Source of the DNA: Paraburkholderia humisilvae
Lineage (GTDB): Bacteria > Pseudomonadota > Gammaproteobacteria > Burkholderiales > Burkholderiaceae
DNA: 48,676 bases
Direction: 5' to 3'
NCBI RefSeq assembly: GCF_902859855.1
Contig: NZ_CADIKH010000048.1
Location: forward strand, 1 to 48,676
Below, in pieces: positions 24,810 to 32,322 of this stretch; position 1 is the first letter of the stretch; each line of letters starts with the position of its first letter. The position numbers and the translations under genes are program-made. Below the pieces are notes generated by a model, which was not told the DNA's origin, made no database searches, and worked only from the letters and a program-made list of their open reading frames with translations.

Positions 24810-26034
24810 AATGTTGATTTGCCGCAGATTCCTCTTTTTCGCGATATACGGTGCCGCCGGTGCAGCTATCGCGCTCATCGCGTGGTACCCGGGACACTGG
24901 CTGATTGCGCTACTGGTGTTACCGGTGCTATGGGCCAAGGCGCCGAATCGATGGGCGGCCGGCGCGGTATGGGCCGCCTACTACATCATCGGCGCACGCG
25001 ATATACCTGTGACATTCGTGCGCTTCTTCACCGCATATGGAGAACTTTCGGCGATAGACGCGCGGGCGCTCGGCGTCGCTTGCTGGCTCGCTCAGGGGGC
25101 GGTGCTCGCTGCGCCGTGGGTGGGCCTGAAACCGGAGCTGGACGCGTCCCCATCAACGCTCACATGGAGGGCGGGGTTGGCGCTACTGCTCGTCTCGTTG
25201 CCGCCGCTCGGCATTATCGGCTGGCTGTCTCCGCTTCAAGTCGCAGGCACCTTGTACCCGGGAACGCGCTGGCTCGGTTTGGTGCTAGCACTACTGCTAC
25301 TCGCCACGATTGCAGCGTTCCGTCACCGGCGCACAGCAGTTGTGGCGGCGATGCTTGCGGTATTCGCGATCCCGGCGCATGTTCTGGCGACGACACCGGT
25401 CGTGCCGGACGGTTGGCTGGCGCTCGATACCCAGCTAGGCAAACTCGATCAGGCCGACTACACCGCTATATACGAGCGGACGAACCGCGTGCGGCACGTC
25501 GCACAACGCGCATTTGACACTGGCGCTCGCGTCGTCGTCCTGCCGGAGGAAATTGTCGGCTTGTGGCGCCCATCCTCGGCGTTCTGGTGGCAGCGCTTCG
25601 CGTCGGACCTCAAGGCACACGGACAAACGCTCGTGCTTGGGGTGGATCTGATGGTCCAGGACGAACCCGTCCGGTACTCGGACAGTGCTGTGGTTGTCGG
25701 GTATGGGTCAGGGCGCCTGGACAGTCGCCAGCCAGTGCCGGCCGGCATGTGGCGGCCCGGCGCGGCAGTCAGCGCCGTGGCCGGTGCTATCACGCAAGGA
25801 TTTCTTGCGATTGATGGCCGACGCGTGGCGGTCTCGATCTGCTTCGAGGACTACCTTGTATGGCCACATTGGCGGCTGCTCATTGATCGCCCGGATGTGC
25901 TGGTCGGGCTGTCGAACGGCTGGTTCAACTCCGACCTCGCAGTTTCCAGGATTCAGTCTCAGAGCGTGCGGTCCATCGCACGTCTCGCTGGCGTGCCGCT
26001 TGTGCGCGCCGTCAATCAACAATCAAGGGGATGA
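24799..26034 (+). CDS. TraB-like membrane protein with nitrilase domain
   Basis: A 411-residue protein of the kind found in Ti-type tra regions. The N-terminal half has several membrane segments (FFAIYGAAGAAIALIAWYPG; LALLLVSLPPLGIIGWLSPL; VLALLLLATIAAF). The C-terminal half is a carbon-nitrogen hydrolase fold related to apolipoprotein N-acyltransferase, with the active-site Glu region VVLPEEIVGLW and the Cys region VAVSICFEDYLVWPHW. The catalytic Lys of nitrilases is not obvious (the place reads SRQPVPAGMW), so activity is uncertain. ATG 24811 is an alternative start. Confidence 0.72.
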   Translation: MRPEMLICRRFLFFAIYGAAGAAIALIAWYPGHWLIALLVLPVLWAKAPNRWAAGAVWAAYYIIGARDIPVTFVRFFTAYGELSAIDARALGVACWLAQGAVLAAPWVGLKPELDASPSTLTWRAGLALLLVSLPPLGIIGWLSPLQVAGTLYPGTRWLGLVLALLLLATIAAFRHRRTAVVAAMLAVFAIPAHVLATTPVVPDGWLALDTQLGKLDQADYTAIYERTNRVRHVAQRAFDTGARVVVLPEEIVGLWRPSSAFWWQRFASDLKAHGQTLVLGVDLMVQDEPVRYSDSAVVVGYGSGRLDSRQPVPAGMWRPGAAVSAVAGAITQGFLAIDGRRVAVSICFEDYLVWPHWRLLIDRPDVLVGLSNGWFNSDLAVSRIQSQSVRSIARLAGVPLVRAVNQQSRG

Positions 26035-26037
26035 TCG

Positions 26038-26292
26038 ATGAAGAGCCCTAACGACAAACAGCAGCGTCTGCTTCTGCCGATCTTGAAAAGGGAGCCGGAG
26101 AAAGCCAGATTGACTGTCAGCCTGGCGGCCGACGTCAACGCCGATCTGATCGAATATCGGCGTGCATATCACGAGATGGCCGGGGCTGAAATCCCCGTCG
26201 ACATGCTGGTTGAGTATGTTCTCTCGCAACACATGAAGCGTGACAAGGCTTTCCAGGCATGGAAAGCCACGCAGAGTGGGTTGACCGAATAG
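26038..26292 (+). CDS. DUF2274-like small protein
   Basis: An 84-residue cytoplasmic protein resembling the DUF2274 proteins that often sit beside trbI. It has a short beta strand KARLTVSLAADVNADLIEYR, then helices MAGAEIPVDMLVEYVLSQHM and KRDKAFQAWKAT, a ribbon-helix-helix-like outline. A DNA-binding or assembly role is inference. It starts 3 bases after the TraB-like stop. Confidence 0.6.
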   Translation: MKSPNDKQQRLLLPILKREPEKARLTVSLAADVNADLIEYRRAYHEMAGAEIPVDMLVEYVLSQHMKRDKAFQAWKATQSGLTE

Positions 26293-26303
26293 GGCATACG
26301 CAT

Positions 26304-26651
26304 ATGTACACCGTCATTCGCCAAAGTTTCGGTAGCGTCACCGCCGGCTACTACATCCGGCATCTTGTTTTCGGGGCGATGTTTCCGGTGTTGCTTCTCG
26401 TGATGTCGAGCGGTGCTGCGCAGATGTCAGTGGGCCTCCATGTCGCCATGATCGTCAACACATTCCTGTATCCCTACGCGCGCTTCTTTTACGAACGAGT
26501 CGTCGGGTTCGTGATAGGTGTCAATGAGTTTATTGTGGGCGCACTTTTCGCGATGTTCATGAAAGTGCTCACGATGACGTTCTGCTGGAGCGCGGCGGTT
26601 GTGTTGGCTCCGATTGGTCTTTTGTACCTAGGCTTCACGCGCCAGCGCTAG
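26304..26651 (+). CDS. Small membrane protein at the end of the conjugation operon
   Basis: A 115-residue protein with three hydrophobic segments (IRHLVFGAMFPVLLLVMSSG; VGLHVAMIVNTFLYPYARFF; FCWSAAVVLAPIGLLYLG). The family is not recognised. ATG 26304 gives a start just after the previous stop; the longer reading from 26259 overlaps the previous gene. It is the last plus-strand gene of the operon. Beyond it, to 26938, I see only CTCCGC/GCGGAG arms at about 26673-26694, without a T-run. Confidence 0.55.
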   Translation: MYTVIRQSFGSVTAGYYIRHLVFGAMFPVLLLVMSSGAAQMSVGLHVAMIVNTFLYPYARFFYERVVGFVIGVNEFIVGALFAMFMKVLTMTFCWSAAVVLAPIGLLYLGFTRQR

Positions 26652-26894
26652 AAGGCCTGTCGCCAACCGCAATGACAAAGACTCCGCATTTTGCTACGCG
26701 GAGACATCGTACCGACCGGCCTCGTAACGTAGTTCAGCGCACGGGGCCGATCGATTTCAGTCAGTATGCGACGTCGGCGATCAACAACGGATGGGCTAAA
26801 ATGAGTTAGCGAACTCGCATTCGGGCGATGCTGACTATCGTGTTCTAGCGGGAGCGCAACTGCCCAAAGGCGTAAAGCTGCGTGACCCATAAAA

Positions 26895-26919
26895 AAACAG
26901 GGACCAACGGTCCCTGTTT
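26895..26919 (-). terminator. Terminator of the minus-strand coupling-protein operon
   Basis: AAACAGGGACC (26895-26905), loop AAC, GGTCCCTGTTT (26909-26919): perfect 11-bp arms. On the minus strand it is followed by further T (A-run 26891-26894 on plus). It lies 19 bases after the stop of the small gene at 26939. Confidence 0.85.
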
Positions 26920-26938
26920 CCCTGTTGCGGCCGTATCC

Positions 26939-27076
26939 CTAGTGGGACCGGTTTTTCCGCTTACCCGAATGGCGTCGATTGCCAGGCAGTATTTCTGTAA
27001 ACCAGAAAGCGCCCGCCAAACCCGCAACCAGGATACCGCATAAAATCAGGTAGGTACCGGTTCCTTCAAGCATCAT
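26939..27076 (-). CDS. 45-aa single-span membrane peptide, translationally coupled
   Basis: ATGATG at 27076-27071 overlaps the stop of the preceding gene (27066-27068), so translation is coupled. The product reads MMLEGTGTYLILCGILVAGL followed by AGAFWFTEILPGNRR and a basic tail. It has one clear membrane segment and a positively charged C-terminus, which puts the tail in the cytoplasm. It ends just before a strong terminator. The family is not recognised; too short for most gene finders. Confidence 0.5.
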   Translation of the reverse strand: MMLEGTGTYLILCGILVAGLAGAFWFTEILPGNRRHSGKRKNRSH

Positions 27077-27308
27077 CGTCGTCCTGTTCCGAGTCCTCCA
27101 TCAGTCCCAGGGCTTCGAGAATCATCCCTACAACCAACAAAGGCCACATTCCTGCCTTGCCGTTAATCAACGGACCTGTCAGACCAAGGCCGATTAGTAC
27201 CAGCCCAACTTTGCGCAGTTCCTCTTTCCAGGCCTTCTTGCCATCGAGTTCGACCCGTAGACGTTCATGGAACGATCTCAGGGTCTCGTACAGCTCTTGC
27301 ATCCTCAC
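27066..27308 (-). CDS. Small membrane protein downstream of the coupling protein
   Basis: An 80-residue protein with an N-terminal helical charged part (MQELYETLRSFHERLRVELD), then two hydrophobic stretches (VGLVLIGLGLTGPLING, MWPLLVVGMILEALGLM) and an acidic tail ending DDDDA. I prefer GTG 27308, which has TTGGAG nine bases upstream, over the TTG at 27323. It follows the coupling-protein gene by 86 bases and overlaps the small membrane peptide gene. Function unknown. Confidence 0.55.
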   Translation of the reverse strand: MRMQELYETLRSFHERLRVELDGKKAWKEELRKVGLVLIGLGLTGPLINGKAGMWPLLVVGMILEALGLMEDSEQDDDDA

Positions 27309-27394
27309 GTAGGCGTACTCCAATCTGCCAGATTAATGGAGCGGCGAACGCCTGAACCGGGGAGGACCCCACAAGCGCAGGGTCCGACCGGCAT

Positions 27395-29197
27395 CTAAAG
27401 ATGCGTACCTATTCTAGCACCCCGGCTCGCGCCCTGGGTGTCGTCAGATGCATCGTTGTCGGGCCCGTCTGTCGTAGGCGACATGCCCGATGGCCCGTCT
27501 TCCCACGACGCGTAGCTGTTGTCGATCGTCGTCGGACTGGCGAAAAGTTTTGTCGCAAGTCGCCCCGGCATGAAGGCGATCGCAACGCGGCGCGGAAGAT
27601 TCAGCACCGTGGTGCCGGAAACTACAGGGGCCTCCTGGTTTCCGATCATGCGGTGACCTTCCCAAAGCTCACCACCGTGCGCGTTGGTCTTCGTCAGTTC
27701 GCGCTGAACGATCGAAAGCTGCTGCGTAGCGGACATTTTTTCAGCCCACTCGGCAGTGCGTTCATCGGCCGCGCGATAGACGAGCTTGATAGGTGTGTTG
27801 ACCTCAAGCTCCCGGGCCAGCGCCTCACCGTCGAGCCGCCGGTCATCTGGTGCTTCGACGTTCGCGATCGATTGGCCCAGGAGGAACATGTTGCAGCGGG
27901 ATTGCCGGATCGTCGCGAGGGCTTCATTGATTTCCGCGCTGGCGGTGAATTTAAGTTCGTCAACGCCGAATACCACGTGAGCCGGCCGCACCTTTGCCAG
28001 TCGGTTAATTTCGCCCGTCAGCTCGGCGATATAGGCTTTCGTCGCATCCTTCACGACCGGGTCACGAAGATCGCCACGCACATAAACGACTGCGTTATTC
28101 ATCAGACACGCTTCGATCGAATGCCCTTTGCGTCTGCCGGGTTGTGCGAACGTGGTGATCCGCGACCATTCGTGCAACGAGTCACGCAACATCGATAGTT
28201 CGCTGTCGGCCCGGTTCTTCACATAGTCAAGCATCGCCTTGACCGACCCGTCCGTGTTTTCTAGCGCGTCGTCAAGCAACGCCCGTTCTTTCGCCTTGTA
28301 CACATCGGAGTCAGTGCCGGACTTGTCGAGGTTGAAAGCGCGCGTAATACGTGTACGCCGCTCGCGGCTGCTACCGCCTACGAATGGGTGCCATGTGCCT
28401 TTTCCTTCAGGCCTCAGGTCAAGAAAGAAGAAGCGCCGACCTGCTTTGCGAGCTTCATTCTGCAACAGGTAGGGCACCCAGTCATCGCCCTTCGGGTCGA
28501 CGTAGAAAACGCCGAAACCGAAACGGATGCATTGCTTGAATATACCCTGCAGGATGATGCCCTTACCGAAGTCACTGGGCCCGAGCACCAGATGATGGGT
28601 CGTCAGGAACTCGGTTACGTCGAAATAAACCGGCAGATTGTTCTCATCCAGTCCGTAGAAAATCTTGCCGTCGGCGAAATATTTTTCCGGTTCAAAGCTT
28701 CTCGCTTTGAGGTTGGCGATTTCGTCCCGGGCATCCACCAGCCTGTCCATTTTCTGCGTGACACGCATGGCTCGCCACATTCCCGACAGTGCGGGACTCG
28801 CGTAACGATCCCACAAGAGGCGGAGAATGAGAGCGGCAATCAGCGCGGAAGCAGGCATCGTCGAGTAGTGGGCGAAGCGTTCAAAACCCCAATCGAGGAT
28901 ATCGGCGGAAGGGCTTGGCCTTTCTTTTTGATCGATGACATACGCCGCGTATGTGAGAAATGGAACAAGCAGAGCAAGGATGAGCAGCCCAAAAACGCTG
29001 GTCTTGCGGGCGACCAGAAGGGCGTGTGTGACGAACGATTCTTCGTCACGCGGTAGATTCCACGGTACCGGATGCAGGAATCCCACCGCGAATAACGTTA
29101 ATGCGAGACCGACCCAATACCATGGGCTCGACCATTCCAGCCACCTCATTAGTGCGCCAGAAACCAGTGTGTGGAAACCCAATCCGTGAAAAATCAA
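27395..29197 (-). CDS. Type IV coupling protein, TraD/VirD4-like
   Basis: A 600-residue ATPase that should bring the relaxosome to the trb channel. Two pairs of N-terminal membrane segments (about 25-45, 65-90, 110-130) precede the motor. The P-loop is at residues 206-213 and reads GPSDFGKG, where the usual Ser/Thr after Lys is Gly. VDPKGDDW is the Walker-B-proximal motif, VVFGVDELKF a Walker B, and FLLGQSIANVE a TraD/TrwB-type motif. The acidic C-terminal tail is disordered. TTG 29197, with AAAGGA upstream, is the start. It runs opposite to the trb operon. Confidence 0.85.
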   Translation of the reverse strand: MIFHGLGFHTLVSGALMRWLEWSSPWYWVGLALTLFAVGFLHPVPWNLPRDEESFVTHALLVARKTSVFGLLILALLVPFLTYAAYVIDQKERPSPSADILDWGFERFAHYSTMPASALIAALILRLLWDRYASPALSGMWRAMRVTQKMDRLVDARDEIANLKARSFEPEKYFADGKIFYGLDENNLPVYFDVTEFLTTHHLVLGPSDFGKGIILQGIFKQCIRFGFGVFYVDPKGDDWVPYLLQNEARKAGRRFFFLDLRPEGKGTWHPFVGGSSRERRTRITRAFNLDKSGTDSDVYKAKERALLDDALENTDGSVKAMLDYVKNRADSELSMLRDSLHEWSRITTFAQPGRRKGHSIEACLMNNAVVYVRGDLRDPVVKDATKAYIAELTGEINRLAKVRPAHVVFGVDELKFTASAEINEALATIRQSRCNMFLLGQSIANVEAPDDRRLDGEALARELEVNTPIKLVYRAADERTAEWAEKMSATQQLSIVQRELTKTNAHGGELWEGHRMIGNQEAPVVSGTTVLNLPRRVAIAFMPGRLATKLFASPTTIDNSYASWEDGPSGMSPTTDGPDNDASDDTQGASRGARIGTHL

Positions 29198-29374
29198 CAG
29201 TGTTGTCCTTTCTAAGAAAGCGGGGGGAACCCGGGAGACTTTCGTCTCCCGGGCTATGGGCCGGCGTGTGCAAGAGGCACAGGCGGATTACCTAAAAGGT
29301 GTGCCACCCTGCCGGACAGATACGGTCTGCAGCCGTACAGCAATCGAAGGCTTCCCACGCCTTCGACCTTGACG

Positions 29375-29665
29375 CTACTGACGCAGGCTTGTGGCCTGTT
29401 TGTGCACTGACATACCGGAATCGGACTCCGGCTTGCCGCAACGAAACGACGCGTATACGCCGCTCCGCTGATTGCCATCGGCCTGTAAAAGGACGACGTG
29501 ACCACCGGCCTGACTGCTGCCGGGTTGACCTGCACATGCCTGGGCACGCGGCTTTTTCATGCAGGTGACCCCGTGATGGGGCGGGCCACCCTGTCCTCCG
29601 GACCAGCTTCGACCGGAGTATCTGCAGCCCTGATGGCCTGCAATTTCACTGCGATTTACTGCCAC
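29375..29665 (-). CDS. Possible small protein inside the hairpin region
   Basis: GTG at 29665 has AAGGAG six bases upstream, and the frame stays open for 96 codons: MAVNRSEIAGHQGCRYSGRS, later CMKKPRAQACAGQPGSSQAG. The composition is Gly/Ser/Gln-rich with no hydrophobic core and no recognisable domain. The good ribosome site is the main support. It could be a leader peptide or a chance frame in structured DNA. Confidence 0.25.
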   Translation of the reverse strand: MAVNRSEIAGHQGCRYSGRSWSGGQGGPPHHGVTCMKKPRAQACAGQPGSSQAGGHVVLLQADGNQRSGVYASFRCGKPESDSGMSVHKQATSLRQ

Positions 29666-30814
29666 GACAAGCTCCTTTTTCAAGGGTTAATTACACGTTG
29701 GAGACCCCGGGAGACCAATCACGGGACGCTCGCGGGTACCAGCCGCGAGCGTTCCAACACTCCATTGCGGGAACCACCCCGCATCTTCACGCTTACGTAT
29801 GCCGTGAACTTTCGGACAGGCTTTCACCTGCCGTCTGCGCTTCAGACGAATCGCGACAGACGGCGACGCGGCTCGCGCCGCGAGGCCCTACTGATCCACT
29901 CTCCCTCGCATAGCCACCGGGTTACCAGCCCGGTTTCGGCCTTAGCGATTCCCACGTTAGTGCAACGCTACTGAAGCAAAACAACGCTCCGGGGCACCAC
30001 GCCTGCGCCTCAGGCAACAACAGAGAGGTGTTCCCTCTCGCCCATCAGGTTTTCAGCGGCCCGAGATTCCAAAGCGGCTCGCTTACCTGTTGTGCCGTCA
30101 ACGGCTTCGTCTTCGGACAGGCTTGATGCCCCACCACATAGCGACCTCTGCGGACGCATTTACACGCTTGAGCTATACAGCGACCCTGCCAGCTTGCGCC
30201 GGCAGGTGCCACGTGCGCCAGGTTTCCCCTTGCACGCCTGCGCCCTTTCGGAACGCCTCGGCAGCCTACGTGTGTGGCACAGGTTCTACGGTTCCCCGCA
30301 GCCCCTGGACGGTGCTGGCGACAGCGAAAGCCGTCTCCCGTTTTCACGTTACACAGGGCAATGGCGCATTTCCTCGCCATGCCCGTTTCCGTGTCGCCCA
30401 ACCTCTTCCCCGTGCGGTGGGGATTGAGTCGAAGGACGGAGTTACACCGTCCAGCGCTCGTCGTAGTCGTACCAGCGCCATTACGCGCATACGACTTCAG
30501 CACACTCGGCACGGTTGGTAGCCGTGCCTTGAGCCATTGCGGCTCGCGTGAAGTGATGGAGTTCAGGGGTGGTCAGCCCCCGACGGAATACTGCGGTGGT
30601 GGCTGCCCCTGGTCCGTGTAATCGCTCGCGCGATACACCACTTCGGGCAACCTGGTACTGCGAAAGGGTGGTCGCCCTTGTGCTGCGTCGCTGGCCGCTT
30701 GTGGCGGCCCGGCGACGCAGAGTGATGCTTGCGTGCGAGGCCGCTTGTGGCAGTCAGCGGCCGTATTGTAGTGACGTTCGTAGGAAGTTTGCACGCTTCG
30801 CGTGCGGAATCTCT

Positions 30815-30820
30815 TATAAT
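30815..30820 (+). promoter_or_regulatory. Consensus -10 box TATAAT at the right edge of the hairpin region
   Basis: TATAAT at 30815-30820, between the stem-loops at 30791-30805 and 30820-30849, in an AT-rich island. The nearest -35-like TTGCAC (30789-30794) is 20 bases away, longer than ideal. It would transcribe toward the gene at 30945. Confidence 0.35.
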
Positions 30821-30944
30821 TATCCGGGAATGCTAAGCATCCCGGATAACCGTTCAGCCTTGCGCAGCAAGGCTTCGCATTATCAATGAATCAACCGAAA
30901 CAAAGTTGCTCAATCCCCAATTAATGAAGGCAGGTGAACCACGA

Positions 30945-31652
30945 GTGATCCGCTACAAGACGTTGCTGATGCAGCGGCTTCTCGACCACGTCCGACACGG
31001 CTACCGGCATCACGTCTCGGGTGTGGTCCACGCAGAACGCGCGAAGGCGTTCTGCGAAAAGTTCAGCGATCGATACGAAATCCTGCTCAACACGAACCAG
31101 CGCGCTTACCGGAAAATACTCGGCAAGGCGAATGCGCGACTGCTGTTCGCGGATCTCGAGCGTGGCGATTCGCTGCACTGGTTCCTGATGGTGACGGATG
31201 GAGAGCATGTAGCGCATAAGCTGGAGAAGCTTCGGGATGCACTCGTGCCCGGCGAGCGTATTGAGGTGTCCGGGTACGAGCTGCTGAAGTTGCCACACTC
31301 AAAGCATGCAGGCGGCGGCGTACGGCTCACCTGGCGCATGACTACTGCGATGGAGCGGCAGTGGCGTTACCAGATCCGCTCGACCGTGAGGGCAAGACGG
31401 GCTGACGAGCTGGTAACGGGCCTGGTGCGCTCGCTGTATCAGACGCCAGGTTTTCATACGACGCGGTATCAGGTTGGCAGGCTTGTGACGCTGCTGCGCG
31501 CCGAGTGGGAGCGCTCGGGCCGGAATACGGACAGCCTGCCTTTACCCGGTGCGCTGCCCTACGTGCGGCGCATGGCGGACGAATCCTTCACGCTCGAGGA
31601 CTGGCTCGCCTCTCGCCTAAGACAGCAGCACAACCAACGAGGAGACGCATGA
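30945..31652 (+). CDS. Conserved-looking hypothetical protein, 235 aa
   Basis: I choose GTG 30945 (MIRYKTLLMQRLLDHVRHGY) with AGGTG eight bases upstream; the frame is open back to a TTG at 30906. The protein is basic and contains a strand-rich middle (LLFADLERGDSLHWFLMVTD) and GERIEVSGYELLKLPHSKHA, then helical LVRSLYQTPGFHTTRYQVGR, and ends with an Arg/Gln-rich tail. It resembles unnamed plasmid/ICE proteins I associate with this group, but I cannot give a function. Its stop overlaps the next start (ATGA), so the two are coupled. Confidence 0.7.
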   Translation: MIRYKTLLMQRLLDHVRHGYRHHVSGVVHAERAKAFCEKFSDRYEILLNTNQRAYRKILGKANARLLFADLERGDSLHWFLMVTDGEHVAHKLEKLRDALVPGERIEVSGYELLKLPHSKHAGGGVRLTWRMTTAMERQWRYQIRSTVRARRADELVTGLVRSLYQTPGFHTTRYQVGRLVTLLRAEWERSGRNTDSLPLPGALPYVRRMADESFTLEDWLASRLRQQHNQRGDA

Positions 31653-31999
31653 ACAATTTGGAGCAACAGGTGGGGCAGGTCACGTTCACGGCAGACGAGT
31701 GGCTGAACGATCCCGCCTCGGCAGCCTTTGGCGTCACGAAGCTGGTGCCGAAGGCGAAGGAGCCGACGCCCGGCATGAAGGCGATCCTGGTGTCCCAGGA
31801 AAGCTTCAGGCGCGCGAAGAAGCAGATGAAGGCGTTTCCCGCTTTCCGTCCGCAACTGGATTTACCTGAACTGATTAGCGCGATGATTGATGTATGCGAC
31901 GCCGATCCTGCGATCATGGAGAGGGTCGCACTTCGAATCATCGAGGAGCGCCAACGCCAGATCGATGCGATGAAGGGTAGCCTGGTACATATTCCGTGA
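31649..31999 (+). CDS. Hypothetical protein coupled to the upstream gene, 116 aa
   Basis: ATG 31649, with GAGGAG upstream, overlaps the previous stop. The protein has LEQQVGQVTFTADEWLNDPA, then a basic middle (FRRAKKQMKAFPAF) and a helical end (LISAMIDVCDADPAIMERVA; RIIEERQRQIDAMKG). No membrane segment. The family is not recognised. Confidence 0.65.
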   Translation: MNNLEQQVGQVTFTADEWLNDPASAAFGVTKLVPKAKEPTPGMKAILVSQESFRRAKKQMKAFPAFRPQLDLPELISAMIDVCDADPAIMERVALRIIEERQRQIDAMKGSLVHIP

Positions 32000-32191
32000 G
32001 GGGCGTGCCAATGGCACCTGAGGTCCGCAGTCGGACCTGGCACGATAGCGCCGGCTTGCGGCGTCCGCGAGGAGTTAGTGGGTGACGTGGGGTCGACCAC
32101 ACTCACAGCGGCGCTGTGGCAGTGCTCTCAGCATTCCAGTTAGCAGGAGCGATACGGACGACGCTCGTATGGCGCGCGACACCGATATACC

Positions 32192-32322
32192 GTATGCGTA
32201 ACTGGAAAGAAACGAGGCGTGGCCGGCCGCAAAAGCCTGCGCCCTGACCAACGCCCGGCGCCAGGCGGCCTCTCCGGAGCGGTACCGGGCGGCTGGCAAA
32301 ACCGTTACGGTAACGTAAATTA
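32192..32322 (+). pseudogene. Decayed partial copy of the AT-hook gene's start
   Basis: This stretch aligns with 33488-33612, the first part of the AT-hook-like gene. LTNARRQAASPERYRAAGKT here matches MTNAQRQAAFRARRKAAGKA there, and the DNA for GRPRKP survives as GGCCGGCCGCAAAAGCC. The start codon is lost and a stop follows after TVTVT. Confidence 0.55.

Larger units (their letters stand above)
29230..30874. repeat. Stem-loop-packed, apparently non-coding region (1.6 kb)
   Basis: More than 20 perfect inverted repeats with short loops lie between the coupling-protein gene and the plus-strand gene at 30945. Examples: 29230-29253 (10-bp arms, loop TTTC); 29344-29366 (8 bp); 29727-29751 (9 bp, loop GTACCAG, extendable to 13 bp with one GU); 29766-29783; 29830-29864; 29867-29882; 29916-29934 (6 bp, loop TTACCAG); 30001-30015; 30023-30039; 30185-30206; 30356-30384; 30434-30452; 30508-30528 (7 bp); 30566-30580; 30616-30638; 30683-30720 (nested 9-bp and 6-bp stems); 30739-30762; 30791-30805; 30820-30849 (10 bp); 30856-30874 (8 bp). 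Loops are mostly 4-7 bases. Open frames inside are short and unconvincing, apart from 29375-29665. A large structured RNA, a transfer-origin region or an array of palindromic repeats could explain it. Confidence 0.7.

Noticed and set aside
30045..30512. A 155-codon minus-strand frame inside the hairpin region
   Set aside because: Composition is Arg/Cys/Gly-rich with no domain or ribosome site, and it crosses many stem-loops; likely a chance GC-rich frame.
29230..30874. Integron attC array or CRISPR array
   Set aside because: No regularly spaced identical repeats, no GTTRRRY core sites, no integrase or cas gene; stems differ in sequence and spacing.
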